From Microbacterium paraoxydans (GTDB taxonomy: Bacteria > Actinomycetota > Actinomycetes > Actinomycetales > Microbacteriaceae): a stretch of 64,000 nt of DNA. Below, piece after piece: positions 18,692 to 27,907 of this stretch (the stretch's first letter is position 1; each line of letters opens with the position of its first letter). The position numbers and the translations under genes were made by a program. The notes under the pieces are model-generated. The model saw only the letters and a program-made list of their open reading frames with translations, did not search any database and was not told the origin of the DNA. The stretch spans positions 2,480,001 through 2,544,000 of the forward strand of contig NZ_CP064873.1 in the NCBI RefSeq assembly GCF_019056515.1. The letters are read 5' to 3'.

Positions 18692-18979
18692 ATGACCGTC
18701 TTCACCGTCGACACCGACGCCGTCCACGCGGCAGAAGCCGCGACCCGCGCCACCATCGAGCGCCTGCGCGCCGAATCCGCCACGCTCATGTCTCAGCTTC
18801 GGAACCTGCAGACCGCGTGGGTCGGCACGGCCTCGGCCGCCTTCCAGAGCTGCGCCGAGGAGTGGCAGGGCGCCCAGCAGCACGTCGAGCTCGTCCTGGA
18901 CGGTATCGGCACATCGCTCGGCGCCGTGGCCACCCAGTACGCCGAAGCGGATCAGTACTCGGCGAGCCTCTTCCGCTGA
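18692..18979 (+). CDS. WXG100-family (ESAT-6-like) protein
   Basis: A 95-residue helical-hairpin protein with the WXG turn as Trp43-Val44-Gly45 and two amphipathic helices on either side, the size and form of type VII secretion substrates. A ribosome site (GAAGGGAG) precedes the ATG. No EccC, EccD or other secretion gene is in the window, so if secreted it relies on a distant apparatus. Gap 18566-18691 upstream contains an inverted repeat (arms CTCCGACGG/CCGTCGGAG, 18638-18671) and a TACCGT box that may be its promoter. It sits directly after a two-component system. Confidence 0.85.
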   Translation: MTVFTVDTDAVHAAEAATRATIERLRAESATLMSQLRNLQTAWVGTASAAFQSCAEEWQGAQQHVELVLDGIGTSLGAVATQYAEADQYSASLFR

Positions 18980-18986
18980 GGGACGC

Positions 18987-19018
18987 AGAAAGCCCCCGGC
19001 CGGAGCCGGGGGCTTTCT
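18987..19018 (+). terminator. Bidirectional hairpin terminator
   Basis: Perfect 14-bp stem (arm AGAAAGCCCCCGGC) with a four-base loop, flanked by A/T-containing ends on both strands. It sits between the WXG100 gene (+) and groEL (-) and can end both transcripts. Confidence 0.85.
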
Positions 19019-19051
19019 GTGTGAGACGGGGTCTCTGAACCTCTCAGAGGA

Positions 19052-20707
<1,656 letters not shown>

Positions 20708-20734
20708 TTAGCACTCAGAGTGAGAGAGTGCTAA
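20708..20734 (-). promoter_or_regulatory. CIRCE element (HrcA operator)
   Basis: Perfect consensus: TTAGCACTC and GAGTGCTAA separated by nine bases, 37-63 nt upstream of the groEL ATG. It is the binding site of the heat-shock repressor HrcA; hrcA itself is not in this window. Confidence 0.95.
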
Positions 20735-20743
20735 CGCCATTCT

Positions 20744-20764
20744 GGCACTCGACACCATCGAGTG
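20744..20764 (-). promoter_or_regulatory. Second CIRCE-like repeat overlapping the groEL promoter
   Basis: GCACTCG and CGAGTGC lie seven bases apart, ten bases upstream of the perfect CIRCE element. On the minus strand TTGCAC in this repeat and AGAATG 18 bases later form a plausible -35/-10 pair. It may be a second, weaker HrcA site or chance similarity within the promoter. Confidence 0.55.
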
Positions 20765-20795
20765 CAAGCCGTGCGATCCGAGAGGGAGACGGGCG

Positions 20796-21362
20796 TCAGG
20801 GCGCGGGAGTCTCGGGCACCGACGCGGCCCGGTCGACGCCGATCACGATGGTGAGCTGCTTCTGGCCGTCCTCGGTCTGACCCGCGTAGTAGTCGCTCTG
20901 CTGCACCTCGGCACCGCCGATGACGCCGGCGAGGCCCATGGCCGCCTCCTCGTCCTCGGCGCTGACGTAGTAGACGGTCGTCGTGGCGAAGTCGTCGCTC
21001 TCGCTGTCGCTGGCGAGCACCGTGTCCGCCGCCCAGCCGGCGTTGATGAGGGTGTCGCGCATCTGGTCGTCGAGGCCGTTGTCCGGGGTCGCGTTGAGGA
21101 TCAGCACCGAGTAGGTCGGGTCGATCACCCCGGTCTCCTCCGGCGTGGCGACCGCGGACGGCGCGGCATCGGGGAACAGCTCGATCCGCCCCATGACGGC
21201 CAGGGCGCCGAAGATGCCGGCGATGATGAGCACGAGGGCGGCGACGAACGACCACAGCAGCACGACCCAGCCGTTCATGCCCGGGGCTTCGGCGCGGTGC
21301 GCTCCTACGCGTCCGGTGGAACGGGGGACCTCGTCGAAACGGTCACGGGGGGGCTTGGACAC
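20796..21362 (-). CDS. LytR C-terminal domain membrane protein
   Basis: A 188-residue protein with a basic cytoplasmic N-terminus, one transmembrane helix (about 30-57) and an extracytoplasmic LytR_C domain (about 80-178; VLILNATPDNGLDDQMRDTL opening strand and helix). It lacks the LytR-CpsA-Psr catalytic domain, so it is not a cell-wall glycopolymer ligase itself; the domain is thought to support wall-related interactions. It lies between groEL and the DUF3263 gene, a grouping common in Microbacteriaceae. Confidence 0.82.
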   Translation of the reverse strand: MSKPPRDRFDEVPRSTGRVGAHRAEAPGMNGWVVLLWSFVAALVLIIAGIFGALAVMGRIELFPDAAPSAVATPEETGVIDPTYSVLILNATPDNGLDDQMRDTLINAGWAADTVLASDSESDDFATTTVYYVSAEDEEAAMGLAGVIGGAEVQQSDYYAGQTEDGQKQLTIVIGVDRAASVPETPAP

Positions 21363-21433
21363 CCCTCGATGCTAGCGGCACGTCCCTGGCAAACCGGTCC
21401 GCGACGGGCCCGATCCATGCGGTCGGCGTCCGC

Positions 21434-21694
21434 TCAGCCGGTGAAGTCGGGGATCCGCGCGGCCCGTCTGGCGCCGCGGGCGTCGCGGAGCCGACGCAGC
21501 CGCCGCACGACCATCGGGTCGAACTCGAGCGCGGCCTCGGAGTCGATCAGCCGCCCGAGCAGCTGGTAGTACCGCGCCGCGCTCATGCCGAGCCTGCTGC
21601 GGATGACCTCCTCCTTCATGCCGCCGTGGCGGGGCCAGGCGGCCTCCAGGGCGAGGATCGCGCGATCGCGCTCCGTGAGGTGGTCTGCGGACAT
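21434..21694 (-). CDS. DUF3263 protein (small helix-turn-helix-like)
   Basis: An 86-residue actinobacterial protein of the DUF3263 family. The opening LTERDRAILALEAAWPRHGGMKEEVIR and the RLGMSAARYYQLLGRLID helix resemble a small sigma-like or helix-turn-helix fold, and the tail is Arg-rich. Function is unknown; DNA binding is a guess from composition. It lies 9 bp downstream of the DUF2332 gene, so the two are likely co-transcribed. Confidence 0.8.
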   Translation of the reverse strand: MSADHLTERDRAILALEAAWPRHGGMKEEVIRSRLGMSAARYYQLLGRLIDSEAALEFDPMVVRRLRRLRDARGARRAARIPDFTG

Positions 21695-21703
21695 GCCCTC
21701 AGA

Positions 21704-22696
21704 TTAGGTCGTCGGACGGCGATCCCCGGCGCGCCACTCCCACCACGCGCCGAGCGGATCCGCGGCGGCGCGCACGCGGCCGTCGTGCGCGACGACGAAG
21801 CCCGGCCAGGTCTCGGCGGCGACCGGTGGCTCCCACACGTCGAGGAGGCCGGGAGGGTCGATCGTGACCCAGTGCGCCGGCAGTCCCGCGATCGTCGCGA
21901 TGAGCTCCGACCGCTCCGCCCGCGGGATGTGCACCAGCACCCCCGGGGTCGTGATGACCAGAGTGGCGTCCGCCGGAGCCGACGCCGCCAGATGGTCCAG
22001 GTGGGCGGCCGCGTCGCCGGCGACGAGGAGCGGAGGGTCGGCGGCGACGATGTCGAGCGCGGCGGTGATGCGCTGCTCCCTCCCCTCCTCCCCCGGCCAC
22101 ACGAGTGCGCGGAGCCAGCGCCGGTCGTCGGCGGCCGCCGCGTCCAGCGGGGCGAGGTCGATACCCGCGCGCCACACGACCTCGGGCAGGCGCAGCGGCG
22201 GCAGGTCTCCGGACACGGTGCTCTCCAGCAGCACCGTCGAGGGGCCGTCGAGCGGATCGAGGGCGCGGCGGACGCGTCCTTCTCCGTCGGTGAAGCGGAA
22301 CGAGTAGCGATCGGGGTAGAGGCACAGGCCCGCCGCGGCGCCGATCTCCAGCAGTGCGATCGGCCCGTCGATCTCGGAGAGCACGGGCAGCAGAGCGGCG
22401 GTCCGCAGAGGTTCGTTGGTCTGCAAGGCGCGCCGGGTGCACTCGGCGACGAGCCGGTCGGCCTGCGCGAGGACGAACTCACGCCACTCCCGGTACGGTC
22501 CGTGACCGGCGCCGAGCAGGCGGGACACGGCGAAGACGAGGGGCGGCTGGCGTCGGGTCGGCGGGATCCGTCGCAGAAGCTCCCTGATCGCCGGGTCGGC
22601 GGCGATCCCGGCCGCCCACTCCGCGTACAGCGCGCTGCGCCCAGGAGCCTCCGTCGCCGCGAATCGGGCATAGCGCTCCTGCACGGCGTCGGTCAT
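21704..22696 (-). CDS. DUF2332 family protein
   Basis: A 330-residue member of DUF2332, a conserved actinobacterial family without assigned activity. The segment LLEIGAAAGLCLYPDRYSF (residues about 108-126) resembles the first glycine-rich motif of Rossmann methyltransferases, and a later GVLVHIPRAERSELIATI strand-helix fits the same fold, so a SAM-dependent methyltransferase-like role is possible but unproven. The frame is open upstream to 22735; I chose the ATG at 22696, which begins the conserved region. It is divergent from msrB. Confidence 0.8.
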   Translation of the reverse strand: MTDAVQERYARFAATEAPGRSALYAEWAAGIAADPAIRELLRRIPPTRRQPPLVFAVSRLLGAGHGPYREWREFVLAQADRLVAECTRRALQTNEPLRTAALLPVLSEIDGPIALLEIGAAAGLCLYPDRYSFRFTDGEGRVRRALDPLDGPSTVLLESTVSGDLPPLRLPEVVWRAGIDLAPLDAAAADDRRWLRALVWPGEEGREQRITAALDIVAADPPLLVAGDAAAHLDHLAASAPADATLVITTPGVLVHIPRAERSELIATIAGLPAHWVTIDPPGLLDVWEPPVAAETWPGFVVAHDGRVRAAADPLGAWWEWRAGDRRPTT

Positions 22697-22767
22697 GCGT
22701 CCATTCTGACGCGAAGCGCCACCGGCGCTCCGCACGAGAGAGAATGGAGAGGACTCAGGAGGACACG

Positions 22768-23172
22768 ATGCCCTACAGCGTGAACAAGACCGAAGACGAG
22801 TGGCGCGACGAGCTCGGCGAAGAGCAGTACGCCGTGCTGCGCCAGGCGGCGACCGAGCGCGCCTGGACGGGTGAGCTGCTCGACGAGGAGCGCGCCGGCC
22901 TCTACACCTGCGGCGCCTGCGGTGCGGAGCTCTTCAAGAGCGGCACCAAGTTCGACTCGGGCTGCGGCTGGCCGAGCTTCTACGAGTCGGTCCGGCCGGA
23001 TGCGGTCGAGCTGCTCGAGGACGACAGTCTCGGCATGGTGCGCACGGAGGTCCGCTGCGCGACCTGCGGTTCGCACCTCGGCCACGTCTTCCCGGACGGC
23101 TTCGGCACCCCCACCGGTGACCGCTACTGCATGAACTCGATCGCGCTGAACTTCACGCCCGACGAGTCGTGA
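22768..23172 (+). CDS. msrB: Peptide-methionine (R)-S-oxide reductase
   Basis: A 134-residue zinc-type MsrB that repairs oxidised methionine. Zinc cysteines are Cys48/Cys51 and Cys97/Cys100, the catalytic cysteine is Cys121 (RYCMNSIAL), and Cys66 (GCGWPSF) fits the resolving position. AGGAGG at 22757-22763 selects this ATG over one at 22744. The stop overlaps the GTG of the nitroreductase gene (GTGA), so the two are coupled, which suggests a shared oxidative-stress or redox role. Confidence 0.95.
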   Translation: MPYSVNKTEDEWRDELGEEQYAVLRQAATERAWTGELLDEERAGLYTCGACGAELFKSGTKFDSGCGWPSFYESVRPDAVELLEDDSLGMVRTEVRCATCGSHLGHVFPDGFGTPTGDRYCMNSIALNFTPDES

Positions 23173-23852
23173 GCGCCCTCGACGCCGTCCGCGCACGGCA
23201 GTCCTGGTCGAAGGTCGGCGACACCGCCCCGGGGCGCGAGGAGCTGGTGACGCTCGTCGGCGCCGCCGGCCGCGTCGCCGACCATTCCTCGCTGCGCCCC
23301 TGGCGTCTGATCGAGCTGCGCGGCGCGGACCGCGAGGCGCTCGGTGCCGCGATCGCCGAGGCTCAGGGAGACGCGGAGCCGTCGACGAAGCCGCTGCGGG
23401 CTCCGCTCCTCATCGCGGTGGTCGCGAGCTACCGTCCGAGCGAGAAAGTGCCGCGCTGGGAGCAGGAGGCGGTGGCCTCCGGCGTCGCGCATGTGCTGAG
23501 CCTGCTGCTCGATGAGGCGGGGTGGGGCGTCATCTGGCGCACCGGACACTACACGCGCTCAGAGCCCGTGGCGCGCATGCACGGGCTGGGCCCCGACGAG
23601 GAGCTCCTCGGCTGGCTCTACGTCGGCGCGAAGCCCGAGGGCAAGAGTCCCGGTAGGCGCAAGACGGTCGACGCCCGCGCGCTTCTCACCCGGCCGCCGA
23701 GGCTCTCTCCGGAGGAGCGCGCGGCAGCCGAGGCGGCAGCGCAGGAGGCCGAGAGGAAGAAGGCCGAGAAGGCCGAGAAGAAGGCCCACAAGAAGGCGGA
23801 GAAGAAGGCGAAGAAGAAGGCCGCGAAGGCCGCGAAGAAGAGCCGCTCCTAG
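23169..23852 (+). CDS. Nitroreductase-family protein with Lys/Ala-rich tail
   Basis: A 227-residue flavin oxidoreductase-like protein. Residues 1-180 match the nitroreductase fold (early RxSWxK motif, PWR at 39-41, the LLLDEAGWGVIWRTG helix and the HGLGPDEELLGWLYVG end motif typical of FMN-dependent nitroreductases). The last 45 residues are nearly all Lys, Ala and Glu (repeats of KKAEK and AKKKA), predicted as a charged helix or histone H1-like tail. It starts with GTG overlapping the msrB stop and converges on the transporter with a 4-bp overlap. Substrate unknown. Confidence 0.83.
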   Translation: MSALDAVRARQSWSKVGDTAPGREELVTLVGAAGRVADHSSLRPWRLIELRGADREALGAAIAEAQGDAEPSTKPLRAPLLIAVVASYRPSEKVPRWEQEAVASGVAHVLSLLLDEAGWGVIWRTGHYTRSEPVARMHGLGPDEELLGWLYVGAKPEGKSPGRRKTVDARALLTRPPRLSPEERAAAEAAAQEAERKKAEKAEKKAHKKAEKKAKKKAAKAAKKSRS

Positions 23853-24793
23853 AGCCGGCGTCGACGCCAGGGCACCGCGACCAGCACCGAGCCCACCGCC
23901 ACGATGACCATCGCGATCACCTGCCACAGCGCCGGTCCCGCCTGCGCCGGCCAGAGCAGGTCGATCACGACGGACGTCACGAGCTGCCCGAGCACCGATC
24001 CCAGCCCCATGAGCAGCACGCCCGTGTGCGCGACGATGAAGGCGCCGAGCAGGATGTAGCCCGCACCGAGGAAGCCGCCGAGGTAGAGCCAGGGCTCGGT
24101 CGGCAGCGCGGCCGGCCACCCCCGCACGGCGACGCTGGTGCCGGCGGCGACCGCCAGGACCAGGGTTCCCGCGATGAAGCTCATCAGGGTGGCGGCGATC
24201 GGCGACTGCACGCGCTGGGCCAGCCGACCGTTCGTCGCGGCCTGCCAGGCGATGCCGACACCGGCGGCGAAGGGCAGCACCAGCATCCACAGCGGGGCGG
24301 TCGCCAGCACATCGCCCGAGAGGGAGATCCCCACCGCGGCGAGCGCGAGCACGCCGCCCATCACCCGGCCGGGGGTCACGGCCACGACGCCCGCCGGCCC
24401 GAAGCCGATGCGGTCGAGGACGAGGCCGTGCAGGGTCTGCCCTGCCACGACACCCACCGTGAAGAGGGAGACGCCGAGGATGCCCGCCGTCAGCCCCTGG
24501 GTGGAGACGGTGAGAGCGCCGCAGGCTCCGCCGAGGAGCATCCAGAACGGGATGCTCCGGTCGCGGATGCCGCGGCCGAGGCGCGCAGCGCCACCGCGCG
24601 CTGAAGGCAGGAAGGAGATGACGACGGCGAGGGCCACGAGCCCCACCGCGAAGGACAGGAAGCCGGCGACGATGCCGTTGTCGACGCGCACGCCCAGGAC
24701 CCCGTTGATGCGCGCCTGGATCGCGGTCATGACCCCGATCGCGACGGCTCCCCCGAGCGCCAGAGGGGCGGGGAGGCGGCGGGCGGGAGTCAC
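23849..24793 (-). CDS. DMT-superfamily transporter (YdcZ/DUF606 type)
   Basis: A 314-residue membrane protein with about ten helices arranged as two similar halves of five. Each half opens with the NGxL pattern of the DUF606/YdcZ group (AIQARINGVLGVRVDNG and AWQAATNGRLAQRVQ), so it is a fused double-domain form. Members of the drug/metabolite transporter superfamily export small metabolites; the substrate here is unknown. It is convergent with the nitroreductase gene and divergent from the ABC operon. Confidence 0.85.
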   Translation of the reverse strand: MTPARRLPAPLALGGAVAIGVMTAIQARINGVLGVRVDNGIVAGFLSFAVGLVALAVVISFLPSARGGAARLGRGIRDRSIPFWMLLGGACGALTVSTQGLTAGILGVSLFTVGVVAGQTLHGLVLDRIGFGPAGVVAVTPGRVMGGVLALAAVGISLSGDVLATAPLWMLVLPFAAGVGIAWQAATNGRLAQRVQSPIAATLMSFIAGTLVLAVAAGTSVAVRGWPAALPTEPWLYLGGFLGAGYILLGAFIVAHTGVLLMGLGSVLGQLVTSVVIDLLWPAQAGPALWQVIAMVIVAVGSVLVAVPWRRRRL

Positions 24794-24841
24794 CTCTCGA
24801 CACTATCGGAGCCTCCGCCGGCACCTGTCCTCCACGGCGCC

Positions 24842-24893
24842 GTCCTCCCGGAGGACGATCGCACCGCACCGGGGAATCGTCCTCCGGGAGGAC
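24842..24893. promoter_or_regulatory. Twin palindromic operators before the ABC-TCS operon
   Basis: Two near-identical palindromes, GTCCTCCCGGAGGAC (24842-24856) and GTCCTCCGGGAGGAC (24879-24893), are 37 bp apart centre to centre. The second ends 21 bp before a TAGCGT -10 box (24915-24920), at the -35 region. Such spacing suits a dimeric regulator, plausibly the NarL-type response regulator encoded in the same operon (inference). Confidence 0.7.
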
Positions 24894-24927
24894 GCGCCGC
24901 GCCCCGACGGTCCGTAGCGTGGGGACC

Positions 24928-25839
24928 ATGATCACCGCAGAAGGCCTCACCAAGAGATTCGGGGACAAGACCGCCGTCGACGGCGTGTCCTTCACCGTGC
25001 AGCCGGGGACCGTCACCGGCTTCCTCGGACCGAACGGCGCAGGGAAGTCGACGACCATGCGCATGATCGTCGGGCTGGACCGTCCGTCGGCCGGCCGGGC
25101 GACCGTCGCCGGCCAGGAGTATCGCAAGCTCCGGGCGCCCCTCACCGAGGTCGGCGTGCTCCTCGATGCCAAGGCCGTGCACACCGGACGGACCGCACGC
25201 GACCACCTCCGGGCCATGGCCGCCACGCACGGCATCCCGACGTCGCGCGTCGACGAGGTCATCGAGCTCGCCGGCATCGGCGCGGTCGCCCGCAAGCGCG
25301 CCGGGAAGTTCTCCCTCGGCATGGGGCAGCGCCTCGGGATCGCCTCCGCACTGCTCGGCGACCCGCACACCCTCATCCTCGACGAGCCGGTCAACGGCCT
25401 CGACCCGGAGGGCGTCCGCTGGGTGCGCCAGTTCGTCCGGCATGCCGCCTCCGAGGGCCGGACGGTCCTGCTGTCCAGTCACCTCATGAGCGAGATGGCG
25501 CAGACCGCGGACCACGTCATCGTGATGGGACGGGGCAAGGTCCTCGCCGACGCTCCGCTGGCCGAGCTGGTGCGCTCCTGGACGACAAACCGCGTGCGCG
25601 TGCGGACACCCCGCCCCACCGACCTCGTGGCCGCGGTGGGCGGTCCGGACGTGGAGATCGTCAGCGCCGCTCCCGATCTGCTCGACATCGCGGGGCTCCC
25701 GGCAGCCCGCATCGGCGACCTCGCCGCGGAGCGCGGGATCCCGCTGCACGAACTCACCCCGACCACCGGATCCCTCGAAGAGGCCTACCTCGCCCTCACC
25801 GGCGACGCCGTCGAGTACCGCACGAAGGAGCTCTCATGA
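24928..25839 (+). CDS. ABC transporter ATP-binding protein
   Basis: A 303-residue ATPase of the drug/antibiotic-export ABC-2 type. Walker A is GPNGAGKS (34-41), the signature is FSLGMGQ, Walker B is TLILDEP, and the C-terminal 80 residues form the regulatory extension of the DrrA-like group. The ATG lies seven bases after TAGCGT with no clear ribosome site, suggesting a leaderless mRNA. A GTG in frame at 24919 is less likely. The stop overlaps the permease start (ATGA). It forms a four-gene operon with the permease and a two-component system, a layout typical of self-regulated envelope-stress or antimicrobial-peptide export. Confidence 0.92.
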   Translation: MITAEGLTKRFGDKTAVDGVSFTVQPGTVTGFLGPNGAGKSTTMRMIVGLDRPSAGRATVAGQEYRKLRAPLTEVGVLLDAKAVHTGRTARDHLRAMAATHGIPTSRVDEVIELAGIGAVARKRAGKFSLGMGQRLGIASALLGDPHTLILDEPVNGLDPEGVRWVRQFVRHAASEGRTVLLSSHLMSEMAQTADHVIVMGRGKVLADAPLAELVRSWTTNRVRVRTPRPTDLVAAVGGPDVEIVSAAPDLLDIAGLPAARIGDLAAERGIPLHELTPTTGSLEEAYLALTGDAVEYRTKELS

Positions 25840-26660
25840 CCGCCGCCCCCGCCGTGACGACCCCGGCCGTCGCGCCCCCTGCCGTCGACTCGGGTCGGCG
25901 CCTCACCTTCGCACGCGCCGTGCGCGGCGAGGCGATCAAGCTCATCACCCTCCGGTCGACGTGGTGGTCCATCGCGATCGCCGCCGTGCTGACGATCGGC
26001 ATCGCCGTCCTCATCGCCCAGGCGATCGATGCCCCCGGGTTCGACCCGATCCAGGCCGTCGTCATGCCGATCCAGTTCACGATGCTGCTCGCCGGCATCA
26101 TCGGGGCGATCTCGGTCACCGGCGAGTACTCCACGGGCATGATCCGCTCGACGCTGACCGCCGACCCGATCCGCGGGTCCGTGCTGCTGGCGAAGGCCCT
26201 CGTGCTCGCGGGCTTCCTGTTCCTGTCGTCGCTGGTCATCTTCGGCGCCGCGGCGGCCGCCGTGTCCGCCGTGGTCGCAGGACGGGAGCAGCGCATCGAC
26301 TGGTCGGACCCCGCGGCCTCCGTCCTGCCGATCGTGGTCGCCTCCCTCGCCATGGCCGTCTTCGCGCTGATCGGCGTGGCCTTCGGCTTCATCCTGCGCT
26401 CGGGTGCCGGAGCGATCGCGGCGACGGTCGGTCTGCTGTTCGTCCTGCCGATCGTCGCGAGCTTCTTCGCGATGGCGGGAGAGGCCTGGGCCTGGGTGAT
26501 CGACGCCTCCGCTTACCTCCCCGTCGCCGCCGCGCAGAGCGCGATCCTGCCCGGTGACACGGCGACGCTGGATGCGCCGGTCGCCTTCCTCACCCTCGGC
26601 TGCTGGGTGGTCGGCGGTCTGCTGGCCGCGTGGGCCGTCCTCCGCACGCGGGACGCGTAG
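25836..26660 (+). CDS. ABC-2 type transporter permease
   Basis: A 274-residue permease with six hydrophobic helices and the conserved ABC-2 segment ISVTGEYSTGMIRSTLTADP between helices two and three, which couples to the ATPase. A 25-residue Ala/Pro-rich N-terminus precedes the first helix. It overlaps the ATPase gene by ATGA and is followed 8 bp later by the sensor kinase GTG. The exported substrate is not predictable. Confidence 0.88.
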   Translation: MTAAPAVTTPAVAPPAVDSGRRLTFARAVRGEAIKLITLRSTWWSIAIAAVLTIGIAVLIAQAIDAPGFDPIQAVVMPIQFTMLLAGIIGAISVTGEYSTGMIRSTLTADPIRGSVLLAKALVLAGFLFLSSLVIFGAAAAAVSAVVAGREQRIDWSDPAASVLPIVVASLAMAVFALIGVAFGFILRSGAGAIAATVGLLFVLPIVASFFAMAGEAWAWVIDASAYLPVAAAQSAILPGDTATLDAPVAFLTLGCWVVGGLLAAWAVLRTRDA

Positions 26661-26668
26661 GAGACCGG

Positions 26669-27907
26669 GTGCCGGCGAAGCGACGCGGAACGGACACGGT
26701 CCGGGAGGACGAGGGGCTGCGGCTCCCTCGTCCTCCCGGCCTGTTCCGGCGTTTCTGGGCGCGCCATCCCGTCCTCGCCGACGTCCTGCTCACCCTGCTC
26801 TGCATCGTCCTCACGATCACACCCGCCGCGCGCGTCGACGATGCCGACCGCGGCCACGTCGGGCTCGTGCTCGCCGCCCTGCTGCCGCTCTGCGCGGTCG
26901 CCGCCTCCGCCACCCTGCTCTGGCGCCGACGGAAGCCGTGGCTCCCGGCGATCGCGGCGATCCTGCTCGAGGTCTTCCTCCTGTTCACCGCGCTGCCGGG
27001 GAGCAGCCCGCTGCTGCTGTTCGCCGGCTACTCCCTCGCCGTCTACCGTTCCACCCGTGCCGCGTGGACAGCTTTCGGCATCGGCGTCGCCGCCAGCGCC
27101 TCGGGAGCCGGGCTCCTCCTCTGGTCCGGCATCTTCACACTCCAAGAGGCGGTCAACGCCCTGCTCGGCACGGTCGTGCTCGGCCTGATCGGCACCCTGA
27201 TCGGCGCGAACGTCGGCAACCGGAAGCGCTACCTGGACGCCGTCATCGACCGCTCCCGGCAGCTCCTCGTGGAGCGCGACCAGCAGGCGCAGCTCGCCGC
27301 TGCGGCTGAGCGGGCGCGGATCGCACGCGAGATGCACGACATCGTGTCGCACTCCCTGACCGTGGTCGTGGCGCTGTCCGAGGGAGCGGCCGCCACCCCG
27401 GACCGCGAACAGGCGCGCGCGGCGGCCACCTCTGCGGCGGACACCGCCCGCAGCGCGCTCACCCAGATGCGGGCGATGCTCGGGGTGCTTCGGGACGACG
27501 ACGCCCCGCTCCTCCTCGCGCCGGTCTCGCCCGCATCCCCGCAGGAGACCGTCGCGGCCGCGCAGCGGACCGGGTATCCGGTGACCCTCGCCACCACCGG
27601 CCACGCGGACGTCTCGTCCGACGTCGCCCACGCGCTCGGCCGGATCGTGCAGGAGGGGCTGACGAACGCGATGCGGCACGCGCCGACCGCGACCGCCGCA
27701 TCCGTGCGACTCGAGTACACGCCCGCTTCCGTGGTCGTCGAGATCGTCAACGACGGCGTCGCGGGCTCTCCGGGCGAGGGAGGCTTCGGTCTCCGGGGTC
27801 TCCAGGAACGCGCCGCCCACGTCCACGGCACACTGGAGTCGCGGCCGGACGGTGCGGGCCGATGGATCCTTCGCGCCGTGCTGCCGACAGAGGAGGAGAA
27901 CAGATGA
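26669..27907 (+). CDS. NarL-type sensor histidine kinase
   Basis: A 412-residue kinase with five to six N-terminal helices, a HisKA_3 dimerisation domain with phosphohistidine 223 (REMHDIVSHSL), and an HATPase_c domain (QEGLTNAMRHAP N box, GFGLRGLQER G box). Sensing probably occurs within the membrane, since there is no large outer domain. GTG at 26669 follows TAGGAG and comes 8 bp after the permease stop; I prefer it to an upstream in-frame ATG at 26630, which lies inside the permease gene. The stop overlaps the response-regulator ATG. Confidence 0.9.
   Translation: MPAKRRGTDTVREDEGLRLPRPPGLFRRFWARHPVLADVLLTLLCIVLTITPAARVDDADRGHVGLVLAALLPLCAVAASATLLWRRRKPWLPAIAAILLEVFLLFTALPGSSPLLLFAGYSLAVYRSTRAAWTAFGIGVAASASGAGLLLWSGIFTLQEAVNALLGTVVLGLIGTLIGANVGNRKRYLDAVIDRSRQLLVERDQQAQLAAAAERARIAREMHDIVSHSLTVVVALSEGAAATPDREQARAAATSAADTARSALTQMRAMLGVLRDDDAPLLLAPVSPASPQETVAAAQRTGYPVTLATTGHADVSSDVAHALGRIVQEGLTNAMRHAPTATAASVRLEYTPASVVVEIVNDGVAGSPGEGGFGLRGLQERAAHVHGTLESRPDGAGRWILRAVLPTEEENR
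26701..26739. repeat. Perfect 15-bp inverted repeat inside the kinase 5' coding region
   Basis: Arms CCGGGAGGACGAGGG and CCCTCGTCCTCCCGG flank a nine-base loop, 32 bases into the kinase gene. As RNA this is a very stable hairpin close to the start codon. The arms contain CGTCCTCCCGG, also found in the promoter palindrome at 24842-24856. Confidence 0.8.

Noticed and set aside
18692..18979. A type VII secretion locus.
   Set aside because: Only the WXG100 protein is present; no EccB-E, mycosin or LXG toxin genes are nearby.
23740..23850. AAGAAGGC-type repetition.
   Set aside because: Explained by the Lys/Ala/Glu tail of the nitroreductase; no repeat unit of constant length.
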